Shown here piece after piece: positions 45,923 through 56,642 of a DNA stretch of 64,000 nucleotides. This stretch comes from Pseudomonas fulva NBRC 16637 = DSM 17717 (GTDB taxonomy: Bacteria > Pseudomonadota > Gammaproteobacteria > Pseudomonadales > Pseudomonadaceae). The position numbers and the translations under genes were made by a program. The stretch covers positions 1 to 64,000 of the forward strand of contig NZ_BBIQ01000011.1 in the NCBI RefSeq assembly GCF_000730565.1, written 5' to 3'. Numbering within the stretch: the stretch's first letter is position 1; each line of letters starts with the position of its first letter. The notes beneath the pieces are model-generated. The model saw only the letters and a list, made by a program, of their open reading frames with translations, was not told the origin of the DNA and did not search any database.

Positions 45923-48550
45923 ATGACCGATATCGATGTGCGTTTGCGTGAAGATGTCCATGTGCTGGGAGAGCTGCTCGGCGACACGATTCGTCACCAG
46001 TATGGCGATGAATTTTTGCAGAAGATCGAGGATATTCGTCACAGCGCGAAAGCTGATCGACGCAATGCCGGCGAAGAGCTCAGCTCGACCCTGGGTGATC
46101 TGGACGATGACGAACTGTTGCCGGTGGCCAGGGCATTCAACCAGTTCCTCAACCTGGCCAACATGGCCGAGCAATACCAGTTGATACGACGCCGCGATGC
46201 CGACCAGCCCGAGCCCTTCGAGGCCCGCGTGCTGCCGGAGCTGCTGGCCCGCCTCAAGCAGGCCGGCCATGACGATCAGGACCTGGCGCGGCAGTTGGCT
46301 GGCCTGGATATCCAGCTGGTGCTCACAGCGCACCCTACCGAAGTCTCGCGGCGTACCCTGATCCAGAAGTACGACGCCATCGCCGCCCAGCTGGCTGCCC
46401 AGGATCATCGCGACCTGACCCCCGCCGAAACCGCGCAGATCCGCGACCGCTTGCGCCGTCTGATTGCCGAGGCCTGGCATACCGAGGAAATCCGCCGTAC
46501 ACGCCCCACGCCCGTGGATGAGGCCAAATGGGGCTTCGCCGTGATCGAGCACTCGTTGTGGCACGCCATCCCCAACCACCTGCGCAAAGTCGATCACGCC
46601 CTGCAGGAGGCGACCGGCCAGCGGCTGCCACTGACGGCGGCCCCCATCCGCTTCGCTTCGTGGATGGGCGGCGACCGGGACGGCAACCCCAATGTTACCG
46701 CCAAGGTCACCCGGGAAGTCCTGCTGCTGGCGCGTTGGATGGCAGCGGACCTGTTCCTGCGCGATATCGATGCGCTGGCGGCCGAGCTTTCCATGCAACA
46801 GGCCAGTACGGCCTTGCGCGAGCACGTGGGCGACAGCCCGGAGCCTTACCGTGCGCTGCTCAAGCAACTGCGCGAGCGCTTGCGGGCAACTCGCAGCTGG
46901 GCCCATTCGGCACTGTCTGCCAACGTACCGCCTGGGCCTGACGTGCTGGTGGACAACCGCGAGCTGGTTGCACCGTTGCAATGGTGTCACCAGTCGCTGC
47001 ATGACTGCGGCATGGGCATCATCGCCGATGGCCCGCTGCTGGACTGCCTGCGCCGGGCCGTGACCTTCGGCCTCTTCCTGGTCAGGCTGGACGTGCGCCA
47101 AGACGCCGCGCGTCACCGTGATGCGCTGAGCGAAATCACCGAGTACCTAGGCATGGGCCGGTATGCCGACTGGGATGAGGAACAGCGTATTGACTTCCTG
47201 GAACAGGAGCTGGCCAACCGTAGGCCGCTGCTGCCAGCCCACTTCGAGCCTCAGGACGAGACGGCCGAGGTGTTGGCCACCTGCCGGGAGATCGCCGCGG
47301 CGCCAGGCGCCTCGCTGGGCTCGTACGTGATTTCGATGGCAGGTGCTGCGTCGGACGTGCTGGCGGTGCAATTGCTGCTCAAGGAAACCGGCCTGACCCG
47401 TCCGATGCGGGTGGTGCCGCTGTTCGAAACCCTGGCTGACCTGGATAACGCGGGCCCGGTGATGCAGCGTCTGCTGGCGCTGCCCAGTTATCGCGCCGGC
47501 CTGCATGGCCCTCAGGAGGTCATGATCGGCTATTCCGATTCGGCCAAGGATGCGGGCACCACGGCCGCGGCCTGGGCCCAGTACCGCGCCCAGGAAAGCC
47601 TGGTGCGCATTTGCGCCGAGCACCAGGTCGAGTTGCTGCTGTTCCATGGCCGGGGCGGTACGGTGGGGCGCGGCGGCGGCCCGGCTCACGCCGCCATTTT
47701 GTCGCAACCGCCGGGTTCGGTCGCCGGGCGGTTCCGCACCACCGAACAGGGGGAGATGATCCGCTTCAAGTTCGGCTTGCCTGGCATTGCCGAGCAGAAC
47801 CTCAACCTGTATCTGGCCGCCGTGCTCGAAGCCACGCTGCTGCCACCGCCGCCCCCGCAGCCGGCCTGGCGCGACCTCATGGATCAGATGGCTGCCGATG
47901 GGGTCAAGGCCTACCGCGACGTGGTGCGTGAGCACCCGGACTTCGTCGAGTACTTCCGCCAGTCGACCCCCGAGCAGGAGTTGGGGCGCCTGCCGCTGGG
48001 CAGTCGCCCGGCCAAGCGACGTGCCGGCGGTATCGAAAGCCTGCGCGCCATCCCCTGGATCTTCGGCTGGACCCAGACTCGACTGATGCTCCCAGCCTGG
48101 CTGGGTTGGGAGACGGCACTGAACAACGCGCTGGCTGCCGGGCAGGGCCCGTTGCTTGCGCAGATGCGCGAGCAGTGGCCGTTCTTCCGCACGCGCATCG
48201 ACATGCTGGAGATGGTCCTGGCCAAAGCCGATGCCCAAATTGCAGAGGCCTACGACCAACGTCTGGTGCAACCGCACCTGCTACCTTTAGGTACACAGCT
48301 GCGCGACCTATTGTCGCAGTCGTGCCAGGTCGTGCTGAGCCTGACCGGGCAGCAGGTGCTACTGGCGCATAGCCCCGAAACCCTGGAATTCATCCGCCTG
48401 CGCAACACCTACCTGGACCCGCTGCATCGGCTGCAGGCAGAACTGCTGGCGCGTTCGCGTGACCGCCAGGCCGCTCTGGACAGCCCGCTGGAGCAGGCGT
48501 TGCTGGTGACCATCGCCGGTATCGCCGCGGGGCTGCGCAACACCGGTTGA
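45923..48550 (+). CDS. ppc: phosphoenolpyruvate carboxylase
   Basis: 875 residues. The catalytic His lies in [13 protein letters not shown] and the catalytic glycine-rich loop is [24 protein letters not shown] and the C-terminal NTG complete the family pattern. It carboxylates PEP to oxaloacetate, refilling the TCA cycle. ATG 45923 has GGAGAGGG ahead. It is monocistronic; 256 bases separate it from adk. Confidence 0.96.
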   Translation: MTDIDVRLREDVHVLGELLGDTIRHQYGDEFLQKIEDIRHSAKADRRNAGEELSSTLGDLDDDELLPVARAFNQFLNLANMAEQYQLIRRRDADQPEPFEARVLPELLARLKQAGHDDQDLARQLAGLDIQLVLTAHPTEVSRRTLIQKYDAIAAQLAAQDHRDLTPAETAQIRDRLRRLIAEAWHTEEIRRTRPTPVDEAKWGFAVIEHSLWHAIPNHLRKVDHALQEATGQRLPLTAAPIRFASWMGGDRDGNPNVTAKVTREVLLLARWMAADLFLRDIDALAAELSMQQASTALREHVGDSPEPYRALLKQLRERLRATRSWAHSALSANVPPGPDVLVDNRELVAPLQWCHQSLHDCGMGIIADGPLLDCLRRAVTFGLFLVRLDVRQDAARHRDALSEITEYLGMGRYADWDEEQRIDFLEQELANRRPLLPAHFEPQDETAEVLATCREIAAAPGASLGSYVISMAGAASDVLAVQLLLKETGLTRPMRVVPLFETLADLDNAGPVMQRLLALPSYRAGLHGPQEVMIGYSDSAKDAGTTAAAWAQYRAQESLVRICAEHQVELLLFHGRGGTVGRGGGPAHAAILSQPPGSVAGRFRTTEQGEMIRFKFGLPGIAEQNLNLYLAAVLEATLLPPPPPQPAWRDLMDQMAADGVKAYRDVVREHPDFVEYFRQSTPEQELGRLPLGSRPAKRRAGGIESLRAIPWIFGWTQTRLMLPAWLGWETALNNALAAGQGPLLAQMREQWPFFRTRIDMLEMVLAKADAQIAEAYDQRLVQPHLLPLGTQLRDLLSQSCQVVLSLTGQQVLLAHSPETLEFIRLRNTYLDPLHRLQAELLARSRDRQAALDSPLEQALLVTIAGIAAGLRNTG

Positions 48551-48611
48551 GGGGAGGGGGCGGGGCTGCTTCAGAAAGGTGCAGGGGGGCATCGAACAGC
48601 GACGGCACGGG

Positions 48612-48630
48612 GGTTGCGCTGGGCGCAACC
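48612..48630. other. short perfect hairpin in the ppc-adk spacer
   Basis: GGTTGCGC (48612-48619), loop TGG, GCGCAACC (48623-48630). It lies 62 bases after the ppc stop without a T-run, possibly a 3'-end or leader structure. The rest of the spacer (48551-48806) holds the adk promoter region and no gene. Confidence 0.35.
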
Positions 48631-48635
48631 ACTGA

Positions 48636-49457
<822 letters not shown>

Positions 49458-49474
49458 TCGGCACATTGTCATTG

Positions 49475-49508
49475 AACGACGGCCCGCTTGCGGGCCGTTG
49501 TCGTTTTT
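49475..49508 (+). terminator. Rho-independent terminator after adk
   Basis: ACGGCCCG (49479-49486), loop CTTG, CGGGCCGT (49491-49498), extended by AACGAC/GTCGTT, then TTTTT to 49508. It closes adk. Confidence 0.85.
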
Positions 49509-49623
49509 GGCCTTGTGCGGTGTGGGCGTATCCCCGGCAGCCCACACGGCGGCCCTTTGGGACACGAAGGCGCGGCTGCTCTATACTCGCGCTCTTTCCC
49601 ACTCACACCTGGATACCTGTTCG

Positions 49624-50298
49624 ATGACCACCTTGTTGGCCCTGGATACCGCCACCGAAGCCTGTTCCGTTGCACTGCTGCATAACGGTGAGGTAACCAG
49701 CCATTACGAGGTGATCCCACGCATGCATGCCCAGAAGTTGCTGCCAATGATCAAGCAACTGCTGGCCGAATCCGGCGTAGCCCTGGGCACGGTCGATGCC
49801 ATTGCGTTCGGCCGTGGCCCGGGTGCGTTCACTGGTGTGCGCATTGCCATCGGCGTGGTGCAGGGGCTGGCTTTCGCCCTGGAGCGGCCCGTGTTGCCGG
49901 TGTCCAATCTCGCAGCGCTGGCCCAGGGCGCACTGCGTCAACAGGGTGCCCAGCAAGTGGCCGCCGCCATCGATGCGCGTATGGACGAAGTGTACTGGGG
50001 CTGCTATCAGGCCGTAGCCGGGGAAATGCGCCTGCAAGGTGCTGAAGCGGTGCTGCCACCCGAATGTGTGGCGTTGCCAGCAGGGGCGCAAGGACCATGG
50101 TTCGGAGCAGGTACGGGTTGGGGCTATGCCGAGCGCCTGGCGGTCACTGCTGACGCAAGCGACCCCTCGGCCTTGCCCAGTGCCCTTGATGTGCTGAGCC
50201 TGGCGCGCTTTGCCTGGGCCCGGGGTGAAGCCATCGCAGCTGAGCAGGCTCAGCCGATTTACCTGCGCGATAACGTGGCAACGCCCAAAAAGCAGTAA
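49624..50298 (+). CDS. tsaB: tRNA threonylcarbamoyladenosine biosynthesis protein TsaB
   Basis: 224 residues of the ASKHA fold: LLALDTATEACSVAL at the N-terminus and FGRGPGAFTGVRIAIGVVQGLA. TsaB is the non-catalytic partner of TsaD in t6A37 modification of ANN-decoding tRNAs. A TATACT box lies at 49582-49587, 37 bases upstream of ATG 49624, so it probably has its own promoter. Confidence 0.94.
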   Translation: MTTLLALDTATEACSVALLHNGEVTSHYEVIPRMHAQKLLPMIKQLLAESGVALGTVDAIAFGRGPGAFTGVRIAIGVVQGLAFALERPVLPVSNLAALAQGALRQQGAQQVAAAIDARMDEVYWGCYQAVAGEMRLQGAEAVLPPECVALPAGAQGPWFGAGTGWGYAERLAVTADASDPSALPSALDVLSLARFAWARGEAIAAEQAQPIYLRDNVATPKKQ

Positions 50299-50428
50299 GG
50301 CTGTTCGTCGGGCACGCTCGATAGTGCTACAACCTTTTGCATAAAGTGTGGTCAAGTTCTCAATCGAGCATTAGCGGCGGGCCATCAATGCTGCTAAATT
50401 GCCATCATTGGTCCTGGGTGCTCATGCC

Positions 50429-50719
50429 ATGCGTGTCGACGGTTTCTCATCACAGTCCTTTCCGATCAAGCGCACGCCGCGCAAGGCAGCGGTGCATGAT
50501 GACGTGGCCGATGATGGCGAACTGGTGGAAGAGATCGCCATGGCAGCCCAGGAGCCTGCTGCTCGTCGCCGTACCGGGACGCTGCCAGCCCGTCAGCAGG
50601 ACATGGTGTTCCCCCGCGCCCGTGACCGGCGCACCGCCTCGGCACTCGCCAGTTACCTGAGCACAGCGGGCTTTACCGACTGGGACATGGAAGTACTGGG
50701 GCTAGACCTGTACATTTGA
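50429..50719 (+). CDS. hypothetical protein, 96 residues
   Basis: A charged, likely disordered N-terminal half (KRTPRKAAVHDDVADDGELVEE; ARRRTGTLPARQQ) precedes a short helical end (ASALASYLSTAGFTDWDMEVLGLDLYI). No known motif; no signal. ATG 50429 is more likely than an upstream in-frame TTG at 50399. It ends 3 bases before the DUF72 gene, so the two may be co-transcribed. It could be a small structural or adaptor protein; nothing more can be said. Confidence 0.55.
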   Translation: MRVDGFSSQSFPIKRTPRKAAVHDDVADDGELVEEIAMAAQEPAARRRTGTLPARQQDMVFPRARDRRTASALASYLSTAGFTDWDMEVLGLDLYI

Positions 50720-50722
50720 CGG

Positions 50723-51592
50723 ATGAGCCTGCCGTCCATCCCCTATTTCATTGGCTGCCCCTCGTGGAGCGAAAACGCCTGGCGTGAGTACCTGTACCCT
50801 GCCGACGCCAGCGCCGCGCAGATGCTTGGGCTGTACAGCCAGGTCTTCAATGCCGTCGAAGGCAATACCACGTTCTATGCCAGGCCATCGCCTGCCACGG
50901 TGGTCCGGTGGGCGGCAACGATGCCAGCGCATTTTCGCTTCACGGCCAAGTTCCCCCGCGACATCAGCCACGGTGGCGACCTGCGCGACCATCTCGAACC
51001 TGCCTTTGACTTCATTCGCCTGATGGCGCCGCTCGGGCCGCGCGTGTCCCCTTACTGGCTGCAGTTGCCCGCTTCGTACGGCCCGGGGCGACTGGCAGAG
51101 CTGAGCCAGTTCCTGCAGCAGGTGGGTGTAAACGTTGCAGTGGAGGTGCGCCATCCGGCGTTCTTCGCCAAGGGCGAGGATGAACGCGCGCTCAACCGCC
51201 TGCTGGCCGACTTGGGTGTCGAGCGGGTGTGTCTCGATCCCAGGGCGCTGTTCAGCTGTACCTCCACTGACCCCGCCATCGTGCATGCCCAGTCCAAGAA
51301 GCCCAACGTTCCGCCGCGACCAGCCGCGTTCAGTCAGCGTCCGCAGGTGCGCTTCATCGGCCATCCGGCGCTTGAGTACAACGAACCCTTCCTGACCCCT
51401 TGGGTGGACAAGTTGGCTGCGTGGATCGAAGAGGGGCGCAGCCCGTACATCTTCTTGCACACTGCTGACAACCGCCTGGCGGCCGCGTTGGCGCAACGTT
51501 TCCACCAGCGGCTCATGCTACGCCTGCCCGGGCTGGCCGCACTGCCGGAATTGCCGCGAGCGCCGGAGGTCGAACAGCTGGGCCTGCTCTGA
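50723..51592 (+). CDS. DUF72 domain protein (TIM-barrel-like)
   Basis: 289 residues of DUF72. It begins YFIGCPSWSENAWREYLYP, with VFNAVEGNTTFYARPSPATVVRW and the FTAKFPRDISH strand, all family-typical. The fold is a TIM barrel with no demonstrated biochemical activity. The previous hypothetical gene ends 3 bases ahead; the next gene starts 29 bases on, so this looks like a cluster of unlinked housekeeping functions. Confidence 0.85.
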   Translation: MSLPSIPYFIGCPSWSENAWREYLYPADASAAQMLGLYSQVFNAVEGNTTFYARPSPATVVRWAATMPAHFRFTAKFPRDISHGGDLRDHLEPAFDFIRLMAPLGPRVSPYWLQLPASYGPGRLAELSQFLQQVGVNVAVEVRHPAFFAKGEDERALNRLLADLGVERVCLDPRALFSCTSTDPAIVHAQSKKPNVPPRPAAFSQRPQVRFIGHPALEYNEPFLTPWVDKLAAWIEEGRSPYIFLHTADNRLAAALAQRFHQRLMLRLPGLAALPELPRAPEVEQLGLL

Positions 51593-51621
51593 TTTCTTCC
51601 CCATTGCCGGAGTGCTTGATC

Positions 51622-52455
51622 ATGGATGTGCAAACCCTGCGAGCCGAAGCCTTCAAGGCCTTGCATCAACGCGATGGCGCCTTCGTCATGGCCAACCCCT
51701 GGGACGCCGGTTCAGCCAAGCTGCTGGCCAGCCTGGGTTTCGAGGCCTTGGCCAGCACCAGCGCCGGGCTTGCCTTCAGCCTGGGGCGCCCGGATGCCGA
51801 AGGGGCGCTAAGCCTCGATGACGTGCTGGACAACGCAGGCGAAATCGTCGACGCCACCGCATTGCCAGTGGCTGCGGACCTTGAGAACGGCTTCGGGGAT
51901 CTGCCCGAGGATTGCGCCCAGGCCATTCTGCGCGCTGCTGAAGCAGGGCTGGTCGGTGGCTCCATCGAGGACGCCAGTGGCCGCGCCGCGTCACCTATCT
52001 ACGACAAGGGCCTTGCGGTGGAGCGTGTTCGTGCTGCCGTGCAGGCGGCGCGCAGCCTGCCTTTTCCCTTCACCGTGTGCGCGCGCGCGGAAAACCTGCT
52101 GCACGGGCGCCAGGACCTGGACGACACCATCGAGCGCCTGCAGGCTTTCGCCGAGGCGGGCGCCGATGTGCTCTACGCCCCTGGGCTGCGTACGGCCGAG
52201 GAAGTGCGGGCAGTGGTGCAGGCGCTGGCGCCTCGCCCAGTGAACGTGCTGATGGGCATGGCGGGGGTGCCGTTATGCGTCAACCAGCTTCAGGACCTGG
52301 GTGTACGGCGCGTTAGCGTCGGTTCGTCGATGGCGCGTGCGGCCTTTGGCGCCTTACAGCGGGCTGCGCAGGAAATCCGTGAACAGGGTACGTTTGGCTA
52401 CGCCGAGCAGGCCTTGCCGTTCGATCAGCTCAATGAGCTGTTCCGCCGCGGATGA
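51622..52455 (+). CDS. isocitrate lyase/PEP mutase superfamily protein
   Basis: 277 residues with the PEP mutase-like pattern: MANPWDAGSAKLLASLGFEALASTSAG, metal-binding ADLENGFGD and GGSIEDASG, and LMGMAGVPLCVNQLQDLG. Members include oxaloacetate decarboxylases, 2-methylisocitrate lyases and carboxyphosphonoenolpyruvate mutases; the catalytic KKCGH loop of true lyases is not seen, so oxaloacetate-type or unknown activity is likelier. ATG 51622 has CGGAG upstream. It overlaps the extensin-like gene by 4 bases. Confidence 0.85.
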   Translation: MDVQTLRAEAFKALHQRDGAFVMANPWDAGSAKLLASLGFEALASTSAGLAFSLGRPDAEGALSLDDVLDNAGEIVDATALPVAADLENGFGDLPEDCAQAILRAAEAGLVGGSIEDASGRAASPIYDKGLAVERVRAAVQAARSLPFPFTVCARAENLLHGRQDLDDTIERLQAFAEAGADVLYAPGLRTAEEVRAVVQALAPRPVNVLMGMAGVPLCVNQLQDLGVRRVSVGSSMARAAFGALQRAAQEIREQGTFGYAEQALPFDQLNELFRRG

Positions 52456-53141
52456 AAGTCGTTCTGCTGCTTCTGGGCGTGCTGGTGCTGGCCGCCGGCC
52501 AGGCGTGGCACCTGGGCTGGCGCCCGCCTGCGCAGTGGAACCCGCTTGCCCCCTTGGACGTCAGCCAGCCGCCCAACTGGCTGACTGGCTTCAAGCTCAA
52601 GCGTCTGCGCGACGACCCGGCGCTTTGCCAACAGGCGCTTCAAAGCAGTCAACTGCGCTACCGGGCGCAGGCTGACAGCCCAGCCTCGGCCAAATGCCCA
52701 CTGAGCAATGTCTGGCGTATCGAAGGTGGGCAGGCCCGCCTGAGCAGCAGTTTCCTGGCCAGCTGCCCGCTGGCGGTCGCCTACGCCCTGTTCGAGCGCC
52801 ACGGCCTGCAGCCGGTGGCTCAGCGCGTGCTGGGCCAGTCGGTGGTGCAGGTCGATCACCTGGGTAGCTTTGCCTGCCGCAACGTCTACAACCGCAAGGC
52901 AGGGCGCTTGAGCCAGCATGCCAGCGCCAACGCCCTGGACATTGCAGGTTTTCGTCTGCGGGACGGCCAACGCATCGTCCTGGCGCGCGACTGGCAGGGG
53001 ACCGGGGACAAGGCGATGTTCTTGCGTGAGGTACGTCAGGCGGCGTGCGAGCACTTCAGCACGGTGCTGGGGCCGGAGTACAATGCTGCGCACCGCGATC
53101 ACTTTCATGTAGACATGGGCCGTTGGCAGGTGTGCCGTTAG
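52452..53141 (+). CDS. extensin-like (M15/DacB-fold) exported protein
   Basis: 229 residues. An N-terminal hydrophobic segment (VVLLLLGVLVLAAGQAW) acts as a signal or anchor, and the extensin-like C domain follows, with LSQHASANALDIAGFRL and HRDHFHVDMG. The His/Asp and HxH spacing is like that of the D-Ala-D-Ala carboxypeptidase M15 zinc site, so cell-wall peptide cleavage is a fair hypothesis. It is translationally coupled to the gene before (ATGA). Confidence 0.85.
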   Translation: MKVVLLLLGVLVLAAGQAWHLGWRPPAQWNPLAPLDVSQPPNWLTGFKLKRLRDDPALCQQALQSSQLRYRAQADSPASAKCPLSNVWRIEGGQARLSSSFLASCPLAVAYALFERHGLQPVAQRVLGQSVVQVDHLGSFACRNVYNRKAGRLSQHASANALDIAGFRLRDGQRIVLARDWQGTGDKAMFLREVRQAACEHFSTVLGPEYNAAHRDHFHVDMGRWQVCR

Positions 53142-53143
53142 CC

Positions 53144-53764
53144 TCAGGCGTAAGCGCGCACGTTGTTCAACACCACTGGGCGCGCCCAGTGCATGTCGAA
53201 GGCCAGGTCGTGCTGCTGGCGTGCCAGGGTCGGTTCATCGAACGGTTCGGGGGCCGGGTCCAGCAAAGTGCTGTCGAACTCGGCGATCGGCAGGAACAGA
53301 GGCCGTGGTGCAGGGCCGGGACCCGGTTCAGCTAAGGGTTGGCCCTGACGGGCGACCACGGGCCGAACCCAACTGTTGTCGATATCAAGCTGACGCTGCT
53401 GCTCGATCATTTCCAGCGCACCGAACGGCTCGGGGGCGGGCGGCAGCAGGTTGGCCTCCAGTTCGGCCTTGGGCAGGAACAACGGCTCGGGTGGCGCGAC
53501 CACGGTGTCTTGCACCGGGCAGGCGCGTTGCGTGTCGATCAAGGCCAGGGCACGGGCGCCGCCGACAGGTTCTCCGCTGGCCTGGTCGTACTGCACGAAT
53601 GACTGGCTGACGCTGTCGACGGGCGTTTCAGATTGCTCCGCCATTGCCCGGGCGAAGAAATCCTGCCACAGGTGGCTGACGCCCCCCAGTGCCTGGGTGT
53701 TGTGCTGACTGTAGTTGTCGACAGGCGACAGGTAGGTCAAGCCGATAGGAAGAATTTCTGACAT
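53144..53764 (-). CDS. hypothetical protein with a tandem 47-residue repeat
   Basis: 206 residues, no known domain. Residues 91-137 and 152-198 are two copies of one unit, each with PLFLPxAE, then LLxPAPEPF, then a QQ-containing helix and a W-A/V-RPVV end. A proline-rich spacer (AEPGPGPAP) separates them. The first 60 residues lack a signal peptide. It lies alone on the minus strand, convergent with the extensin-like gene and divergent from rsmJ. Function unknown; repeat architecture suggests binding or scaffold use. Confidence 0.65.
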   Translation of the reverse strand: MSEILPIGLTYLSPVDNYSQHNTQALGGVSHLWQDFFARAMAEQSETPVDSVSQSFVQYDQASGEPVGGARALALIDTQRACPVQDTVVAPPEPLFLPKAELEANLLPPAPEPFGALEMIEQQRQLDIDNSWVRPVVARQGQPLAEPGPGPAPRPLFLPIAEFDSTLLDPAPEPFDEPTLARQQHDLAFDMHWARPVVLNNVRAYA

Positions 53765-53868
53765 GGCAGTCGCGCGCGTTGTGCTCTGGCAGAATAGCGG
53801 GATATTGCCTGTATCGGCCGCGTTGGCCGGTTCATTAAGGGCCAGGTTGTTTTTTTCAGGTGTGAGCG

Positions 53869-54645
53869 ATGCAAGAGCAAGGCGTGGGGATCAGGGTCGA
53901 GGCGATGTCCGAGGAGTATGCGGGCCAGGCGCAGGCATGGGCGCAGCGCTTGGGCTTGCCCTTGCAGGATGACGACGCGCAGTTCGCCGTTCAGCTGGGC
54001 CCCGAGGGTTTGCAGGTCCAGCAGTTGGGGCCCCAGGCCCCCGGCCCGGTGCGGGTCGACTTCGTCGAAGGCCAGGCTGCCCACCGGCGCCAGTTCGGCG
54101 GTGGCAACGGGCAGATGATCGCCAAGGCCGTGGGCATCGCCCAGGGTGTGAGGCCGGTGGTACTCGACGCTACCGCAGGGCTTGGCAAGGACGCCTTCGT
54201 GCTGGCCAGTCTGGGTTGCCACATGACCCTGATCGAGCGCCAGCCGCTTGTGGCTGCGCTACTGGAAGACGGGTTGGCGCGGGCCCGTGCCGATGAGGAC
54301 GTCGGGCCAATCGTCGCGCGCATGCGCCTGCTGACGGGCAACGCCATCGAGTGCATGCGCAACTGGGAAGGCGAGCCGCCGCAGGTGATCTACCTGGACC
54401 CGATGTTTCCCCACCGGGACAAGAGCGCACTGGTGAAAAAGGAAATGCGCGTGTTCCGCCCGTTGGTCGGCGACGACCTGGACGCCCCGGCGCTGCTCGA
54501 CGCGGCGCTGGCGTTGGCGACCCACCGCGTGGTGGTCAAGCGACCGCGCAAGGCGCCGATCATCGACGGACCCAAACCCAGCCACGGCCTTGAGGGCAAG
54601 TCGAGCCGCTATGACATCTACCCCAAGAAGGCCTTGAAAGGCTGA
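53869..54645 (+). CDS. rsmJ: 16S rRNA (guanine-1516-N2)-methyltransferase RsmJ
   Basis: 258 residues. SAM-binding motif I is [19 protein letters not shown], preceded by [14 protein letters not shown], and the catalytic YLDPMFPHR resembles the DPPF of N-methyltransferases. VKRPRKAPI and the C-terminal [10 protein letters not shown] are typical of RsmJ (YhiQ). It methylates G1516 of 16S rRNA. Confidence 0.92.
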   Translation: MQEQGVGIRVEAMSEEYAGQAQAWAQRLGLPLQDDDAQFAVQLGPEGLQVQQLGPQAPGPVRVDFVEGQAAHRRQFGGGNGQMIAKAVGIAQGVRPVVLDATAGLGKDAFVLASLGCHMTLIERQPLVAALLEDGLARARADEDVGPIVARMRLLTGNAIECMRNWEGEPPQVIYLDPMFPHRDKSALVKKEMRVFRPLVGDDLDAPALLDAALALATHRVVVKRPRKAPIIDGPKPSHGLEGKSSRYDIYPKKALKG

Positions 54646-54723
54646 GCACCGCATGAGAGTGGCCGGGCCCTGCGCCGCAGGCAACCCTGGACGATCAACG
54701 TGGGTTGTCGAGTCTGGTCCGAC

Positions 54724-55365
54724 TCAGGGCCTGAATGCGCGCAGAAACACCTCGACCACCTCGCACACATGCGCCTCGGCCGCTTCGCCGCACAGCGGCT
54801 CGGCGCAGCCCAGCATCAGGCGGTAATCCGGCGCGCCTTTTACCAGGCAGAAGAAATGCTCCGCTGCCCTGAGCGGGTCATCGATCCGCAACAGCCCGCG
54901 CTCGTCGGCCCCGCGCAGCAAGGCCTCCATTCCCGCCAGCACCCGCTTGGGCCCGGCCTCGTAGAAATACTCGCCAAAGCCTGGATCGCTATTGCCCTGG
55001 GCCATGATCAGGCGACTGAGCTTGACGGCTTCGTCACTGCTGATCAGGGCCTGGAAACTGCGGGCGATGGTCAAGAGCACTTCTTCTATCGGCGCGTGCT
55101 CGGGGTATTCGAACAGTTGATCGGGCAACTGCAACTGACACGTGGCCATGACCGCCGAGCAGAACAGTGTCTGTTTGTCGGTGAAGTGGCTGTACACCGT
55201 GAGCTTCGATACACCCGCTGCCGCCGCGACCGCATCCATGCTGGTACTTGCGTAACCCAGGCTCAGAAACAGCGACTTGGCCGCTTCGAGAATGGCCTGG
55301 CGCTTGGCAAGGTCCTTTGGGCGGCCTGGGCCGCTGGAGACGTCGTTGGACATTGGGATCTGCAT
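54724..55365 (-). CDS. TetR family repressor divergent from the RND genes
   Basis: 213 residues. The helix-turn-helix is in the N-terminus (RQAILEAAKSLFLSLGYASTSMDAVAAAAGVSKLTVYSHFTDKQTLF) and the C-terminal ligand domain is variable. Being divergent from an RND efflux pair across 173 bases, it probably represses that pair and responds to a pump substrate, as in the MexR/AcrR-like arrangements. No clear operator palindrome was identified by eye, but TACTATACCGG near 55487-55497 is a candidate promoter element. Confidence 0.88.
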   Translation of the reverse strand: MQIPMSNDVSSGPGRPKDLAKRQAILEAAKSLFLSLGYASTSMDAVAAAAGVSKLTVYSHFTDKQTLFCSAVMATCQLQLPDQLFEYPEHAPIEEVLLTIARSFQALISSDEAVKLSRLIMAQGNSDPGFGEYFYEAGPKRVLAGMEALLRGADERGLLRIDDPLRAAEHFFCLVKGAPDYRLMLGCAEPLCGEAAEAHVCEVVEVFLRAFRP

Positions 55366-55538
55366 CTGCCTTGAAGGTTGCCTATCTTATACGGCTTGAG
55401 CGTGGCTCGCTGTTCTTGACCGCAATAGCGCGCAAACGCTCCAAAAAAACCTCGGGATGCTCTTCCCGTGCCTTGATGGCTGACTTACTATACCGGCCAG
55501 TTCAAATATTCGATCAGCATTTTGCGAAGGGATTCCCG

Positions 55539-56636
55539 ATGTTGCCCCGTGCCCTCAGCCTTGCCCTGCCCATGGTTCTCTTGATGCTTACGGCGTGCAA
55601 TCAGGAACCTGCATTACCTGCGGTGGTTCGCCCTGCTTTGGTGGTTCAGCCGCGGCCAGCCGAGGCGATGGCCGATAACTACCCAGGCGAGGTCAGGGCG
55701 CGACTGGAGCCGGAACTGGCTTTTCGCATTAGTGGCAAGGTCAGCAAGCGGCTTGTCGAAGAAGGGCAACGGGTCAAGCTCAACCAGCCGCTGGCTGAGC
55801 TGGACCCGCAGGATGTGCGCCTGCAGTTGGAGGCTAACCGCGCGCAGGTAGCCGGTGCCGAGGCCAACCTGGCGCTGGTGCGCACCGAGCGTGACCGTTA
55901 CCAGAAGTTGCTCGACAAGCAGATGATCAGCCACTCGCAGTACGACAACGCCGAAAACCTCTATCGCGCTGGGGTCGCCAGGCTCAAGCAGGCCAAGGCC
56001 GAGTTCGACGTGGCGGGTAACCAGGCCGACTACGCTGTGTTGCGCGCGCCTCAGGCAGGGGTGATAGCCAGGCGCCTGGTCGAAGTCGGTCAAGTCGTCG
56101 CTGCGGGTCAGACGGTATTGACCTTGGCAGCTGACGGCGAGCGCGAAGTGGCCATCGCCGTCCCCGAGCAGCAATACGCCCGCTTCGCCGTGGGCCAGCC
56201 GGTCACCGTGGAGCTGTGGTCGCACCCGGGGCGGCGCTTCGAGGGGCGGATCCGCGAGCTGTCGCCGGCCGCCGATCCGCGCTCCAGAACCTACGCGGCT
56301 CGGGTTGCCTTTACCTCCAACGAGGTGCCGGCAACGCTGGGGCAGAGCGCCAGGGTATTGGTCGCCCACCCAGGGCAGGTGCCGTTGTCGGTTCCCCTGT
56401 CGGCCGTCACGGCTGAAGCCGGCCAGGCGTACGTCTGGCGGGTCACTGGCGAGCACCGTGTGCAGCGGGTCACGGTGCAGCTTGGCGCCTATGGGACTGA
56501 CAGCGTGCCTGTGCTCGCGGGGCTTGCGGCTGACGACTGGGTGGTGGCAGCCGGCGGTCATGTGCTGCGCGAAGGCCAGCAGGTGCGACCCGTGGACCGC
56601 GCCAACCGTACAGTCGACCTGACGGGCAAGGAGTAA
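55539..56636 (+). CDS. RND efflux periplasmic adaptor lipoprotein
   Basis: 365 residues of the HlyD/MFP family. The lipoprotein signal ends LMLTAC (Cys20). Then come the first barrel/lipoyl half (AFRISGKVSKRLVEEGQRVKLNQPLAELD), an alpha-hairpin and the second lipoyl half (VLRAPQAGVIARRLVEVGQVV), then the beta-barrel (FAVGQPVTVELW). It joins the inner-membrane pump to an outer-membrane channel. The pump gene follows after 6 bases; no outer-membrane channel gene is present here. Confidence 0.9.
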   Translation: MLPRALSLALPMVLLMLTACNQEPALPAVVRPALVVQPRPAEAMADNYPGEVRARLEPELAFRISGKVSKRLVEEGQRVKLNQPLAELDPQDVRLQLEANRAQVAGAEANLALVRTERDRYQKLLDKQMISHSQYDNAENLYRAGVARLKQAKAEFDVAGNQADYAVLRAPQAGVIARRLVEVGQVVAAGQTVLTLAADGEREVAIAVPEQQYARFAVGQPVTVELWSHPGRRFEGRIRELSPAADPRSRTYAARVAFTSNEVPATLGQSARVLVAHPGQVPLSVPLSAVTAEAGQAYVWRVTGEHRVQRVTVQLGAYGTDSVPVLAGLAADDWVVAAGGHVLREGQQVRPVDRANRTVDLTGKE

Positions 56637-56642
56637 CTCGGG

